A stretch of DNA of 64,000 nucleotides from Lysobacter arvi (GTDB taxonomy: Bacteria > Pseudomonadota > Gammaproteobacteria > Xanthomonadales > Xanthomonadaceae), in contig JARUHG010000001.1 of NCBI GenBank assembly GCA_031216755.1, positions 1,488,001-1,552,000 of the forward strand. The letters are read 5' to 3'. Made by a program: the position numbers and the translations under genes. The notes beneath the pieces were generated by a model that saw only the letters and a list, made by a program, of their open reading frames with translations, searched no databases and was not told where the DNA came from. Below, in pieces: positions 7,764 through 17,906 of the stretch (its first letter is position 1; every line of letters begins with the position of its first letter).

Positions 7764-10430
7764 TCAACAGTCTCCTTCGAGGCAGGCGAGCAAGGCCTGG
7801 CGCAGCGCCTGCCGTTGCGTGTCGTCGAGCGCGCCATCGCGCCCGTCGTGATGGGGATGGGTAAGCTGGAACACGTCTTCGGCGCGTTCGCCGAAGGTTG
7901 CGATGCGCGCGTCGTGCACGCGCAGTCCCTGGCTGCGGATCGCGTGCGTCACGTCCGCGAGCAGTCCCGGGCGGTCGGTGCATACCAGGCTGAGCATCGT
8001 GCGCGTGCCCTGGTCGCTCTCGAGCGTGTCGAAGCCGATCTGCGGGGCGATGCGGAAATGCCTGAGATGGCGCGGCTGCGCGCGACGTGCCGGCCGGATG
8101 CGATCCAGGTCGCCGTCGAGCGCCGAACCCAGGCGCTGCTCGACCTCTTCGGTGGAGGGCGGGCAACGGGGGTCGATCGGAACGACCTCGAAACTGTCGA
8201 ACACCATGCCGTGCGGCCCGTCGAGCACGCGCGCCTGCTGGATCGCCAGGCCAAGCCGATCGAGCGTGGCGACGATCGCGGCGAACAGGCCATCGCGATC
8301 GGGCGAATGCACGAAGACTTCGAGCGCACCGTCGCTGTCGCCCAAGGCGCGTTCGCCCAGCGCCCGCGCTCGCACGCGCGTCTGTCCGACCTCGACCCCG
8401 CGCAGCGAAGCGGCCTGCCACGCGATCTGGTCGGGACGGCCGCGCTGGAAGCCGATTTCGGGCATGCGCGCGTACAAGGCGTCGACCTGTTCGTCGCCGA
8501 TGCCCATCGTGGCCAGCATCGCGCGCGCGGCATCGCGGGTTTCGTCCGCACGTTCGTCGCCCGCGACCGGATGTTCGAGCCCGCGCCGCAGCGCCAGGCG
8601 CGTGGCCGTGTAGAGATCGGCCAGCAAACGGTCCTTCCACGCGTTCCACAGCTTCGGCGAGGTGCCGGCGATGTCGGCGCAGGTCAGCAGGTAGAGATGA
8701 TCGAGCCGCTCGCGATCGGCCACCTTGCCGGCGAAACGGTGGATCACCTCGGGATCGGCGATGTCCTGCTTCTGCGCGGTGACCGACATCAGCAGGTGCT
8801 GTCGCACCAGCCATTCCACCAGCGCGCTGTCCGCCTGCGACAGGCCCATCGTGCTGCAGAAGATGCGTGCGTCGTCGGCGCCGAGTTCGGAATGATCGCC
8901 GCCGCGCCCCTTGCCGATGTCGTGGAACAAGCCGGCGAGCAGCAGCAGTTCCGGCTTGCGCAGGCGCGGCCAGACTTCGTGCGCGATGCTGAAGCGTTCG
9001 TCCGCGATGCCCGATGCGAAGCGCGCGAGATTGCGCAGCACCGCCAGCGTGTGCTGGTCGACCGTGAACACGTGGAACAGGTCGAACTGCATGCGGCCGG
9101 AAACTTTCGCGAACGCCGGGATCCAGCGTCCGAGCACGCCCAGGCGCGCCATGCGTTCCAGCGCGTGCACCGGATGCGGGCCGCGCAGCAATGCGATGAA
9201 CCGCTCGCGCAAGGCGGGTTCGGCCTGCTGGAACGCCGGCACGCGCGACAACGATTCGGCCAGCGCGCGCGCCGTGCGCGAATGCAGGCCGCGCACGGCA
9301 TCGTGCGAGGCCCACACGGCGAAAAGCGCGAACACGTCGTAGGCATCGCGCGGCCAGTGCGGGTCGCGCGCGGCCAGGTAATCGCGGCGCAGCTCGAACG
9401 CATGGTCGATCGCGACCGGCGTGCTTTCGCCTTCGATCTGTTCCTCGAAGCGCTGCAGCAGGCGTTCGCCGATGCGCAGCACCAGCGCGGCGCTTCGATA
9501 GAAGCCCTGCATCATCTGCTCGACGGCGAGGTTGTCGGCGTTGTCGACGTGCCCCAGCCGTTGCGCGAGCACCTTCTGGTAATCGAAACGCAGGCGCTCC
9601 TCGCGCTTGCCGGCGACCAGGTGCAGGCCGAAGCGCAGGCGCGACAGCGCGCGGCGTTCGCGTTCGAGCGTTGCGAGCTCGTCCGCGCCGAACTGGCCGA
9701 TGGCGACCAGCGATTCCAGGTCGCCGGTCCCCACGATGCGCAGCGCCATCCAGCGCAGCGTCTGCACATCGCGCAGGCCGCCCGGGCCTTCCTTCAGGTT
9801 GGGCTCCAGGTTGTCGGCCGTGTCTTCGTAACGCGCGTGGCGCAGGCGCAATTCCTCGCGCTTGGCGCCGAAGAACTCGCGTGCGGGCCACACCAGGCTG
9901 GGGGCGATCGCCGCCTGCAACGCATGCAGGTGTTCGACCTGTGCGATCAGCGGACGCGCTTCGAGCATCGACGTCAGCACGGTGATGTCCGCCGCCGCTT
10001 CGGTGCACTGCGCGGGCGAGCGCACCGCGTGGCCCACCGGCACGCCGCCGTCCCACAGCAGCGCGACGAAACGCGACAGCGCTTCGGCGTGCGCGGCCTG
10101 TGCGTCCGGTTCGGCGAGGATCAGCAGGTCGACGTCGGACTGCGGGAACAGCTCGGCACGGCCGTAGCCGCCGATCGCGAACAGCGCCAGCGGCGCGTCG
10201 GCGGGGATGCACGCGTTCCACGCCGCGCGCACCTGCGCATCCATCGCGCCGGCGCGGGCGGCGAGCAGGCGGTCGATGTCGGCGTTCGGATCGGTGGACT
10301 GGGCGTCGAACGCCTTGGCGAGGCCGGCGTCGACGGTCGCGATCGCGCCGCGGATCGACGCCGCGAGGGCGGCCGCGTCCTGCGCCGCCGAAGGCTCATC
10401 GACGGCTGCCGAGAGCCTGTCCCCGCTCAT
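7764..10430 (-). CDS. glnD: PII uridylyltransferase / uridylyl-removing enzyme
   Basis: Bifunctional sensor of glutamine (888 aa) that uridylylates PII when nitrogen is short and removes UMP when glutamine is plentiful. The nucleotidyltransferase motif GGYGRAELFPQSDVDLL is at residues 87-103. A GlnD helical linker follows with EGPGGLRDVQTLRW. The HD hydrolase domain is marked by LFHDIGKGRGGDHSELGA near the middle. Two ACT domains fill the C-terminus, visible as EVFVHSPDRDGLFAAIVATLDRLG and LVCTDRPGLLADVTHAIRSQG. All parts needed for both activities are present. The gene overlaps the 3' end of map by 4 bases and abuts dapD, a Xanthomonad arrangement linking nitrogen sensing with lysine genes. 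Confidence 0.98.
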   Translation of the reverse strand: MSGDRLSAAVDEPSAAQDAAALAASIRGAIATVDAGLAKAFDAQSTDPNADIDRLLAARAGAMDAQVRAAWNACIPADAPLALFAIGGYGRAELFPQSDVDLLILAEPDAQAAHAEALSRFVALLWDGGVPVGHAVRSPAQCTEAAADITVLTSMLEARPLIAQVEHLHALQAAIAPSLVWPAREFFGAKREELRLRHARYEDTADNLEPNLKEGPGGLRDVQTLRWMALRIVGTGDLESLVAIGQFGADELATLERERRALSRLRFGLHLVAGKREERLRFDYQKVLAQRLGHVDNADNLAVEQMMQGFYRSAALVLRIGERLLQRFEEQIEGESTPVAIDHAFELRRDYLAARDPHWPRDAYDVFALFAVWASHDAVRGLHSRTARALAESLSRVPAFQQAEPALRERFIALLRGPHPVHALERMARLGVLGRWIPAFAKVSGRMQFDLFHVFTVDQHTLAVLRNLARFASGIADERFSIAHEVWPRLRKPELLLLAGLFHDIGKGRGGDHSELGADDARIFCSTMGLSQADSALVEWLVRQHLLMSVTAQKQDIADPEVIHRFAGKVADRERLDHLYLLTCADIAGTSPKLWNAWKDRLLADLYTATRLALRRGLEHPVAGDERADETRDAARAMLATMGIGDEQVDALYARMPEIGFQRGRPDQIAWQAASLRGVEVGQTRVRARALGERALGDSDGALEVFVHSPDRDGLFAAIVATLDRLGLAIQQARVLDGPHGMVFDSFEVVPIDPRCPPSTEEVEQRLGSALDGDLDRIRPARRAQPRHLRHFRIAPQIGFDTLESDQGTRTMLSLVCTDRPGLLADVTHAIRSQGLRVHDARIATFGERAEDVFQLTHPHHDGRDGALDDTQRQALRQALLACLEGDC

Positions 10431-11203
10431 AGATCGTTGTCGTCACCGGGCACGCGGGTGAGGATCTCCACGCCGTCCTCGGTCACGGCGACGGTGTGCT
10501 CCCACTGCGCGGACAACTTGCGGTCCTTGGTGACCACGGTCCAGCCGTCGGGCAGCAGCTTGGTGTAGCGCGTGCCCTCGTTGATCATCGGCTCGATGGT
10601 GAAGGTCATGCCGGGCTTGAGCACCAGCCCTTCGCCGTTGCGGCCGTAGTGCAGGACCTGCGGATCCTCGTGGTAGATCCTGCCGATGCCGTGGCCGCAA
10701 TACTCGCGCACGACGCTGAAGCGCTCCGATTCGGCGTACTGCTGGATCGCCGCGCCGATGTCGCCCAGGGTCGCCCCCGGCTTGACGGTGCGGATGCCGC
10801 GGAACATCGCCTCGCGGGTCACGTCGACCAGCCGCCTGGCCATGACCGACGGCGTGCCGACCACGTACATGCGGCTGGTGTCGCCGTGCCAGCCGTCCTT
10901 GATCACGGTGACGTCGATGTTGACGATGTCGCCGTCCTTCAGGACCTTGGCCTCGCTGGGGATGCCATGGCAGATGACGTTGTTGACCGACGTGCACACG
11001 GTCTTGGGGAATCCCTTGTAGCCGACGTTGGCCGGGATCGCCTTCTGCACGTTGACGATGTGATCGTGGCAGATGCGGTCCAGTTCCTCGGTGGTCACGC
11101 CGGCCTTGACGTGCGGCGCGACGACCTGGAGCACCTCGGCGGCCAGGCGGCCGGCGACGCGCATCTTCTCGATCTCTTCGGGGGTCTTGATGGTGATGGG
11201 CAT
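10427..11203 (-). CDS. map: Methionine aminopeptidase, type I
   Basis: Removes the initiator Met from nascent proteins. The product has 258 residues, the usual length for type I enzymes. It starts MPITIKTPEEIEKMRVAG and contains the metal ligands in order: Asp in IVNIDVT, Asp in GWHGDTSRMY, His in CGHGIGRIYHEDP, Glu in FTIEPMIN and Glu in WEHTVAVTE. I chose the ATG at 11203 because alignable sequence begins there; longer in-frame extensions run into the divergent rpsB promoter. No ribosome-binding site precedes this ATG, but CATAAT lies at 11215-11210, so the mRNA may be leaderless. Confidence 0.97.
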   Translation of the reverse strand: MPITIKTPEEIEKMRVAGRLAAEVLQVVAPHVKAGVTTEELDRICHDHIVNVQKAIPANVGYKGFPKTVCTSVNNVICHGIPSEAKVLKDGDIVNIDVTVIKDGWHGDTSRMYVVGTPSVMARRLVDVTREAMFRGIRTVKPGATLGDIGAAIQQYAESERFSVVREYCGHGIGRIYHEDPQVLHYGRNGEGLVLKPGMTFTIEPMINEGTRYTKLLPDGWTVVTKDRKLSAQWEHTVAVTEDGVEILTRVPGDDNDL

Positions 11204-11256
11204 GCCGGCATTATGGCCCATCCGCAGTCCATTCAGGCTCTTCGGGTGGGCCGGAG

Positions 11257-11286
11257 TTGCCCGTAACAGTCTGTTGCGGCTACAAT
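11257..11286 (+). promoter_or_regulatory. Sigma-70-like promoter of rpsB-tsf
   Basis: TTGCCC (11257-11262) and TACAAT (11281-11286) are separated by 18 bases, a good vegetative promoter in this GC-rich context. It would give a transcript starting near 11293, about 250 bases before the rpsB start codon. Confidence 0.62.
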
Positions 11287-11542
11287 TCCGCGGCTCAGCG
11301 ACCGGCCTCGTGCCGATCCTGCCGCCCACGCCAGGGCGAGAGCGCACCGGCCCCGTCCGGAGCGCAGGCGAATTCACACCCGCAGCCACACGTCGTGCCG
11401 GGGTGCCGGGCGTCCACCAGGACGACCGGTTCGGCCACGAACGCTGCGGGGAGGCCCAACCCCGGAACCCCTGCCCCGGCTTCGCCGGAGGCACCGCCAT
11501 CACCCATCCGGCGGCCGGTTCCACTGCCTGGAGTTACATGCA
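11287..11542 (+). promoter_or_regulatory. Long 5' leader of rpsB
   Basis: About 250 bases without a convincing ORF separate the inferred transcription start from rpsB. The stretch is very GC-rich with several possible short stems, for example around CCCCGGCTTCGCCGG. In other gammaproteobacteria the rpsB leader is bound by ribosomal protein S2 for autoregulation; whether this leader shares that structure cannot be judged by eye. The end of the leader carries TGGAG upstream of the start codon. Confidence 0.45.
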
Positions 11543-12349
11543 ATGCCCCAGATCACCATGCGCCAGATGCTCGAAGCCGGCGTCCACTTCGGCCACCAGA
11601 CCCGTTACTGGAACCCGAAGATGGGCCCGTACATCTTCGGCGCCCGCGGCAAGATCCACATCATCAACCTCGAGAAGACCGTTCCGCTGTTCAACGACGC
11701 GATGAACTTCATCTCGGGCATCGCCCAGAAGCGCGGCATGATCCTGTTCCTGGGCACCAAGCGCAGCGCGCGCGAAGCCATCAAGGAAGAGGCCGAGCGT
11801 TGCGGCATGCCGTACATGAACCAGCGTTGGCTGGGTGGCACGCTGACCAACTTCCGCACCGTGAAGCAGTCGGTGCAGCGCCTGAAGGAGCTGGAAGCGG
11901 CCGAGACCGACGGCACGTTCCAGAAGCTGGTCAAGCACGAAGTGCTGGGCCTGCGCCGCGAGCGCGAGAAGCTGGAAGCCTCGCTGGGCGGCATCAAGGA
12001 CATGAACCGCCTGCCGGACGCGCTGTTCGTGATCGACATCGGCCACGAAGACATCGCGATCAAGGAAGCCAAGAAGCTCGGCATCCCGGTCGTCGCCGTC
12101 GTCGACACCAACTACGACCCGGCCCTGGTCGACTACGCCATCCCGGGTAACGACGACGCCATCCGCGCCGTGCAGCTGTACGCCCGTGCCGCTGCCGACG
12201 CCGTGCTGGAAGGCAAGGCCGCCGCTCCGTCGGCCGCGTCGGTCCGCGAGGAAGACTTCGCCGAAGCCGCCGAGGGCGAGGAAGGCAAGGCTCCGCGCCG
12301 CGCGCCGGCCAAGAAGGCTGCCGGCAAGAAGGCCGAAGCGGCCGAGTAA
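11543..12349 (+). CDS. rpsB: 30S ribosomal protein S2
   Basis: Structural protein of the small ribosomal subunit, 268 residues. [22 protein letters not shown] at the start (residues 6 onward) and the family signatures [43 protein letters not shown] and IPGNDDA identify it. The C-terminal tail, about 40 residues, is acidic then Ala/Lys-rich ([19 protein letters not shown] and further AKK repeats) and is longer than in E. coli, as seen in related bacteria. It is first in an rpsB-tsf operon with its own promoter and a long leader. Confidence 0.99.
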   Translation: MPQITMRQMLEAGVHFGHQTRYWNPKMGPYIFGARGKIHIINLEKTVPLFNDAMNFISGIAQKRGMILFLGTKRSAREAIKEEAERCGMPYMNQRWLGGTLTNFRTVKQSVQRLKELEAAETDGTFQKLVKHEVLGLRREREKLEASLGGIKDMNRLPDALFVIDIGHEDIAIKEAKKLGIPVVAVVDTNYDPALVDYAIPGNDDAIRAVQLYARAAADAVLEGKAAAPSAASVREEDFAEAAEGEEGKAPRRAPAKKAAGKKAEAAE

Positions 12350-12359
12350 GGACCGCGTC

Positions 12360-12389
12360 ATGCGGCCGCGCCATGCTGCGCGGCCGCAT
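12360..12389 (+). promoter_or_regulatory. Perfect stem-loop between rpsB and tsf
   Basis: ATGCGGCCGCG (12360-12370) pairs with CGCGGCCGCAT (12379-12389) over 11 uninterrupted base pairs around an 8-base loop, 11 bases after the rpsB stop. No T-run follows, so it is not a classical terminator. It could block exonucleases, act as a processing site, or lower tsf expression relative to rpsB. Confidence 0.7.
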
Positions 12390-12484
12390 CCGAAGTTTCC
12401 GTGCCGCGCGGGCCAGCTCCCGCGGCGGCGTCCGGAATCGAAAAGGCGGGCCTCGCCCGCCCTACACCATCCAGAGGTACCCCC

Positions 12485-13366
<882 letters not shown>

Positions 13367-13390
13367 GCCACCGTCCCTTCGGACAGAGAA

Positions 13391-13416
13391 AAGGCCGCGA
13401 GCGATCGCGGCCTTTT
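13391..13416 (+). terminator. Intrinsic terminator of rpsB-tsf
   Basis: GGCCGCG (13393-13399) and CGCGGCC (13406-13412) form a 7-bp stem with a 6-base loop. The flanking AA and TTTT extend it, and the T-run begins at 13413, about 25 bases after the tsf stop codon. Confidence 0.85.
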
Positions 13417-13946
13417 CCATTTCCACTGCACTGACTGCGGCGCGGGGGAGAGGGGCGCCGCCGGGGGAAAGGTCTGGAGAAGCCGTCCGGGGCTTCTCCA
13501 GAATGGATCTTGGCGGCAGGGTCCGCTTCGATCCGTGGCGGGTCCCGTGGTTCCCGCCGGTACGCACCCTCCTGGCACGCATGAGTCGTGGCTGCCCGGA
13601 TGGACCGCCGAAGAAGTGCGCCATCCGTGGCGCGGAGACATCCGTATCGGTCGTCCTGATTCGTCTTCGTTCTCCATAACGCGGGCCGACCCCATCCCCC
13701 CTACCCCGCTCCGACATTTCCCGATGTCGGCGACTGGGTGCGGCGTGGGGAAGCGAGGATCCTCCGGTCTTGGCACCAGCTTCACGTGGCCTTTGGCCTT
13801 GGGGCGCGCCTGCTCGTCATTCCCGCCTTCCGGGGGATGACGATGAAGTGGTTCGCCCTGCGGGAGTGCCGCACCACGGCAGGAATCACTGATCCACGCC
13901 GAGCGGCTGCCGCGACGAGCGACGGACGCGACTCAACCCGTCCAGC
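13417..13946. other. Gene-free region with several palindromes
   Basis: About 530 bases between the tsf terminator and the stop of the minus-strand TonB receptor. I see no believable gene. It holds a 12-bp perfect inverted repeat (13473-13484 with 13491-13502, TCTGGAGAAGCC and its complement), a short dyad CCGACAT/ATGTCGG near 13711-13730, and an imperfect palindrome CGTCATTCCCG...GGGATGACG at 13815-13842 of the same type as the repeats elsewhere in the window. A 101-codon open frame here (13535-13840) reads through these repeats and looks spurious. Confidence 0.6.
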
Positions 13947-16784
13947 TCAGAAGCGGTAGGACGCGCTCACCAGGTAGTAGCGCCCGCGCGGGTCGTCGTA
14001 GGCGATGTCGTAGCCGCCCTTGGCCGGATCGTAGTTGCGCGGCTCGCGGTCGGTGACGTTGTCGACATTGAGCGACAGGCGCCAGTTCTCGAAGCCGACG
14101 TACGCGAGGTACACGTCGGCCGTCGTCGATGCCGGCGTGCGGCAACGATTCGCCTGCGTGTTGAGGGTCGGGCACGTGCCGCCCGGCGGCGCGATCTCGA
14201 CCGGCCCGAGCTGATGCACGTTGAGCGTGGCGATCCAGTCGGCGTACGCCCATTCCAGCCCGGCGAGCACCGAACGTTTCGGCGAACCGTGCCCGGCGTA
14301 ATCGAGTTCCGGCGTGTCGGGACTGGGTTGCCGCGTCAGCGAGTCGAGATAACTCGCCGCGAGGCGGAAGGTGAAACGGCCCGCCTCGCGCGTATCGAGG
14401 CGATACTCCGATTGCAGTTCCCAGCCGTCGACCTGCGTGCGTCCGACGTTGGTGAAGTACTCGTTCACCGCGATCAGGTTGCCCTGCGCGTCGCGCTCCA
14501 GCGACAACGGAAAGGCCGCCGGATCGGCCAGCGCGTTGGTGGTCACGATCTCGTTGCGTCGCCGGATGCGGAACCGGTCCAGGCTCACGTCGAAGGCCTG
14601 CGTCGGTGCCCACACCAGGCCCAGCGTGTGGCTGCGCGAGGTCTCGGGCGCGAGATCGGGGTTCTCCACCGCACCGTGCGTGACGATGCAGTAATCCACG
14701 CCCATGAAGTTGGTCGGGATCGCGCACGGCGCGATCGCCGGCGTCGCCTCGACGACTTCGAACGTGCCGCCGGCGATGCTGGGCCTGCGCAGTTCGAACA
14801 GCGAAGGCGCGCGGTAGCCCGTCGCCGACGTCGCACGCACGGTGAGCGATTCCAGCGGCGTCCACTTCAGCCCGAACATCGGCGAGGTCTCGCTGCCGTA
14901 TCCCTGCCGGCGGTCGATGCGCCAGGCGAGGTCGGCGTGCAGCCACGTCACGATCGGCAGGCTCATTTCGGCATAGAACGCCGAACTGGTCCGGCTGTCG
15001 TCGAGCCGGCGCTTCTGCGCGCCGAGCGCGACGTCGCCATCGAGCATGCGCTGATCGGGCTCGTTGCGCAGCGCGTCGCGCGACCATTCCACGCCCAGCG
15101 CGGTCTGCGCTTCGCCGCCGGGCAGCGAGAACCACGACCCGTTCACCGCGAACGTGAACTGATCGAAGCGCGCCTCGCCTTCCACGTCCACGCGGGGCGA
15201 CAACGCGCGCAGCACCTCGGGCGGGTTGCCGGGCGCATTGAAGCGATAGCTCTGATCGAGCAGCACCTGCGACAGCGCGGACGTGCTGACCAGCCCGTCG
15301 ATCTGGTTGTCGACGCGGCTGCGGTGATGCGCCGCGCCCACGCGCCATTCCCAATCGCGCCACAGGCCCGACAGCCCCAGGTCCAGGTCGACCGTCCGCG
15401 AATCGCTGCGGCTGCGGATCGGGCCGATGTCGAAGAAGGCGTAGTCCAGTTGAGTGGGGATGTCGGGAAAGCGGTGGTCCGGATGTCCCTCGGGGATGCG
15501 AACCGCTCCGTGCAACGGCGCGGCCTGCAGGCTCTGGCGCACCTGCCCCACGCGCAACGAGCCGTCGAATTCGAGCGTCTCGCCGATCGGCTGGCGCAGG
15601 CGCGCGTACACCGATGCGCTTTCCAGTTCCGGCTGCAGCGTGAGGTAACGCGGCACGTCGAGCAGACAGCCGTCGTTCGCCTCGCGTATGTCGTCCGGAC
15701 ACGCGGGCTGGATGATCTCCAGGTCGAACAGGCTGAAGTAGCCCAGCGGAATGCGACGATCCGCCAGTCCGTAACGGCGCAGGTCCGCCGTCCGCCACGA
15801 TCGCGCATCGCCCTGCAGCGCATCGCGGTGGAAATAGTCCGCGGCAAGGAAGACGTTGCCGCCGCGCTGCGTCGCCTCGCCGTAGCTGAGCGACACCCGC
15901 CGCTGCTCGGCGTCGCCGCGCTCGGACAGCCCGTAACGCACGGTCACGTCGCCGCCCTGCTGTTCCTTGCGCAGGATGATGTTGATGACGCCGGCCATCG
16001 CGTCCGCGCCGTAGATGGCCGAGGCGCCGCCGCGCATCACTTCGATGCGATCGACCATCGTCAGCGGAATGCCATTGAGGTCGGTCAGGCCGCCCAGGTC
16101 CGCGGACGCGAGGCCGTAATTCGCCACGCGCCGTCCATCGATGAGGATCAACGTCGCGCGCGGCCCCAGGCCGTAGAGGCTCGTCGTCGCCGCGGCGGCG
16201 AACGGCTGCTGCGAGTTGAAGCTGCCGTCGGTCGCGACGTCCACCGGATGGTGGCTGATCATGCCGGGCTGGTAGCTCAGCAGCTCGAACACGGTCTGGT
16301 ACCCGCTCGCCTCGATCTGCGCGCGGCTGATGCGCGTGAGCGGAGCCGGCGTGACCACGTCGATCGACGCGCGCGGAATGTGCGTGCCGGTGACTTCCAC
16401 CGTCGCCAGCTCGACCGGCTCACGCACCGGCGCGGGCGTGGGCGCGGCGATCGGCGGCGCCGGCGCGCGTTCGATGAGGTACGTGTTCGGCGTGACCTGC
16501 ACCGCGTGCAGCCCGCTGTCGCGCAGCAGCACGTCCAGCGCACGCGCGGGCGGCAGATCCGCCTGCAGGCCGGCGGAGCGGCGCTGCCCTACGAGCGCCG
16601 GCGCGTACATCAGTTGCACGCGCCCCTGCGTGGCGAGCACCTGCAATGCGTGATCCAGGGTGCCGGCCGGAATGACGAAACGGACGGACGGCGTCGACGA
16701 ATCCTGCGCGGGAACCGGTGCGGCCGTGCAGGCCAGCGACAGGGCTGCGGCAATGGCGAGGGTGAGTCGGAACTTCCTGGCCAT
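13947..16784 (-). CDS. TonB-dependent receptor with STN signalling domain (FecA-like)
   Basis: Outer-membrane transporter of 945 residues. It has a signal peptide (about 1-27, ending PVPAQ), then a secretin/TonB short N-terminal domain (VRFVIPAGTLDHALQVLATQ...LQADLPPARALDVLL, about 35-95), which in FecA-type receptors contacts the anti-sigma factor across the periplasm. The plug domain follows (TVEVTGTHIPRA, ILIDGRRVANYG, VDRIEVMRGGASAIYGADAMAGVINI), then a large barrel ending in the typical terminal Phe (SASYRF). I start at the ATG at 16784; an in-frame TTG at 16802 is possible. It is the third gene of an ECF sigma-FecR-receptor cassette on the minus strand. The ligand is unknown; nothing nearby names a siderophore or sugar. 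Confidence 0.93.
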   Translation of the reverse strand: MARKFRLTLAIAAALSLACTAAPVPAQDSSTPSVRFVIPAGTLDHALQVLATQGRVQLMYAPALVGQRRSAGLQADLPPARALDVLLRDSGLHAVQVTPNTYLIERAPAPPIAAPTPAPVREPVELATVEVTGTHIPRASIDVVTPAPLTRISRAQIEASGYQTVFELLSYQPGMISHHPVDVATDGSFNSQQPFAAAATTSLYGLGPRATLILIDGRRVANYGLASADLGGLTDLNGIPLTMVDRIEVMRGGASAIYGADAMAGVINIILRKEQQGGDVTVRYGLSERGDAEQRRVSLSYGEATQRGGNVFLAADYFHRDALQGDARSWRTADLRRYGLADRRIPLGYFSLFDLEIIQPACPDDIREANDGCLLDVPRYLTLQPELESASVYARLRQPIGETLEFDGSLRVGQVRQSLQAAPLHGAVRIPEGHPDHRFPDIPTQLDYAFFDIGPIRSRSDSRTVDLDLGLSGLWRDWEWRVGAAHHRSRVDNQIDGLVSTSALSQVLLDQSYRFNAPGNPPEVLRALSPRVDVEGEARFDQFTFAVNGSWFSLPGGEAQTALGVEWSRDALRNEPDQRMLDGDVALGAQKRRLDDSRTSSAFYAEMSLPIVTWLHADLAWRIDRRQGYGSETSPMFGLKWTPLESLTVRATSATGYRAPSLFELRRPSIAGGTFEVVEATPAIAPCAIPTNFMGVDYCIVTHGAVENPDLAPETSRSHTLGLVWAPTQAFDVSLDRFRIRRRNEIVTTNALADPAAFPLSLERDAQGNLIAVNEYFTNVGRTQVDGWELQSEYRLDTREAGRFTFRLAASYLDSLTRQPSPDTPELDYAGHGSPKRSVLAGLEWAYADWIATLNVHQLGPVEIAPPGGTCPTLNTQANRCRTPASTTADVYLAYVGFENWRLSLNVDNVTDREPRNYDPAKGGYDIAYDDPRGRYYLVSASYRF

Positions 16785-16931
16785 TGGTATTGCGCGAGTC
16801 AACGAGAAAGTGACTCACACGATACGAGAGCGCGGCGGCGCCGCGCAACGTTTGTTTAACGCATCGATGGGCGTTGCGCGTCGGGTCGGCTCCAGCCTCC
16901 GATGCGCGTCGAGCCAATCCGTCGCGGGATG

Positions 16932-17906
16932 TCAGTTATCGCGACGATGCAGGACGATCTCGTCCGCACCGCGACGTTCGGCGCGCAGCGACCAGCCGCG
17001 TTCCAGCACCGCCACCAGCGCGTCCTGGTCGCCCGCGTGGAACACGCCGCTCACCGTCAGCCCGCCCAACGCCGGGTCGGCCAGGCGCACCTGCTGCTTC
17101 GAATACCGGTTCATTTCCGCCAGCAGCTCGTCGAGCCGGCGGTCCTTGAACACCAGGTCCCCTTGCGGCCACGCGCGTGCGCTCGCCAGGTCCAGCGGCG
17201 CCTTCGGCCCGATGCGGCCCGAGGCGTCCACGCTCACCGTCTCGCCAGGCGCGAGCGTGGCGACGTTCCGGTCGTTCTTCGCGGTCACGTCGACACGGCC
17301 CTCCAGCAGCGCCACCTCGACGGCGCCGTCGCGACGCGCGACCTGGAACGTCGTGCCGACATCGCGCACCGTGCTCGGGCCGGCCTTCAGGAGGAACGGG
17401 CGCTGCGGATCGGTGCCGACGACGAACTGCGCCCGGCCCCGCTCGAGTTCGACGCGCCGCTCGCGCGAATCGAACGTCGCGGTCAGCTCGGTGCCGGTGT
17501 CCAGCAGTACGACCGTGCCGTCGGCCAGCGTCACTTCGCTCTGCTCGCCCATGTTCGTCGCGTAGTGCTGCGGAACCGCGGCGGTGTCGGGCTCATGCCG
17601 CCACCAGATCGCAGCCACGGCAACGACCAGCACCGCCGCGGCGGCGGCTGGAAGCCACGAGTGGAATGGGCGTACCGGCGCGCGACGCACCGCACGCGTC
17701 GCCGCACGCAGCATCTCGTCGGAACGCAATTGCGCCGACAGCGCCTGCACGCGCTCGATCTCCAGCCAGGCCTCGAGGTTCCGGGGCGATTGCGCCAGCC
17801 AGTCCTCGAACGCCGCGCGATCGGCCGGCGTGCAGTCGGGCGCCATCAGGCGCGCCATCCACGCTTCGGCCTCGCCGTCGGCGGGCTGCCACGTCCGTGT
17901 GTTCAT
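16932..17906 (-). CDS. FecR-type anti-sigma / transmembrane signalling protein
   Basis: Inner-membrane regulator of 324 residues linking a TonB receptor to an ECF sigma factor. The cytoplasmic N-terminus (about 1-85) contains the DUF4880-type segment FEDWLAQSPRNLEAWLEIE that binds sigma. One membrane span follows at about 88-107 (AAAAAVLVVAVAAIWW). The periplasmic FecR domain comes next (EVTLADGTVVLLDTGTELTATF, VEVALLEGRVDV), and a C-terminal STN-like segment (LTVSGVFHAGDQDALVAVLERG). It overlaps the 3' end of the sigma gene by 4 bases and precedes the receptor by about 150 bases. Confidence 0.93.
   Translation of the reverse strand: MNTRTWQPADGEAEAWMARLMAPDCTPADRAAFEDWLAQSPRNLEAWLEIERVQALSAQLRSDEMLRAATRAVRRAPVRPFHSWLPAAAAAVLVVAVAAIWWRHEPDTAAVPQHYATNMGEQSEVTLADGTVVLLDTGTELTATFDSRERRVELERGRAQFVVGTDPQRPFLLKAGPSTVRDVGTTFQVARRDGAVEVALLEGRVDVTAKNDRNVATLAPGETVSVDASGRIGPKAPLDLASARAWPQGDLVFKDRRLDELLAEMNRYSKQQVRLADPALGGLTVSGVFHAGDQDALVAVLERGWSLRAERRGADEIVLHRRDN

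Noticed and set aside
6453-10568. Long plus-strand open frame opposite glnD and dapD
   Set aside because: It mirrors glnD and dapD codon bias and contains no recognisable motif.
11287-11542. Metabolite riboswitch in the rpsB leader
   Set aside because: No known riboswitch core could be recognised by eye. Ribosomal-protein autoregulation is the simpler idea.
13535-13840. A 101-codon frame in the gene-free region
   Set aside because: It passes through several palindromes, lacks a ribosome-binding site and has repeat-like composition.
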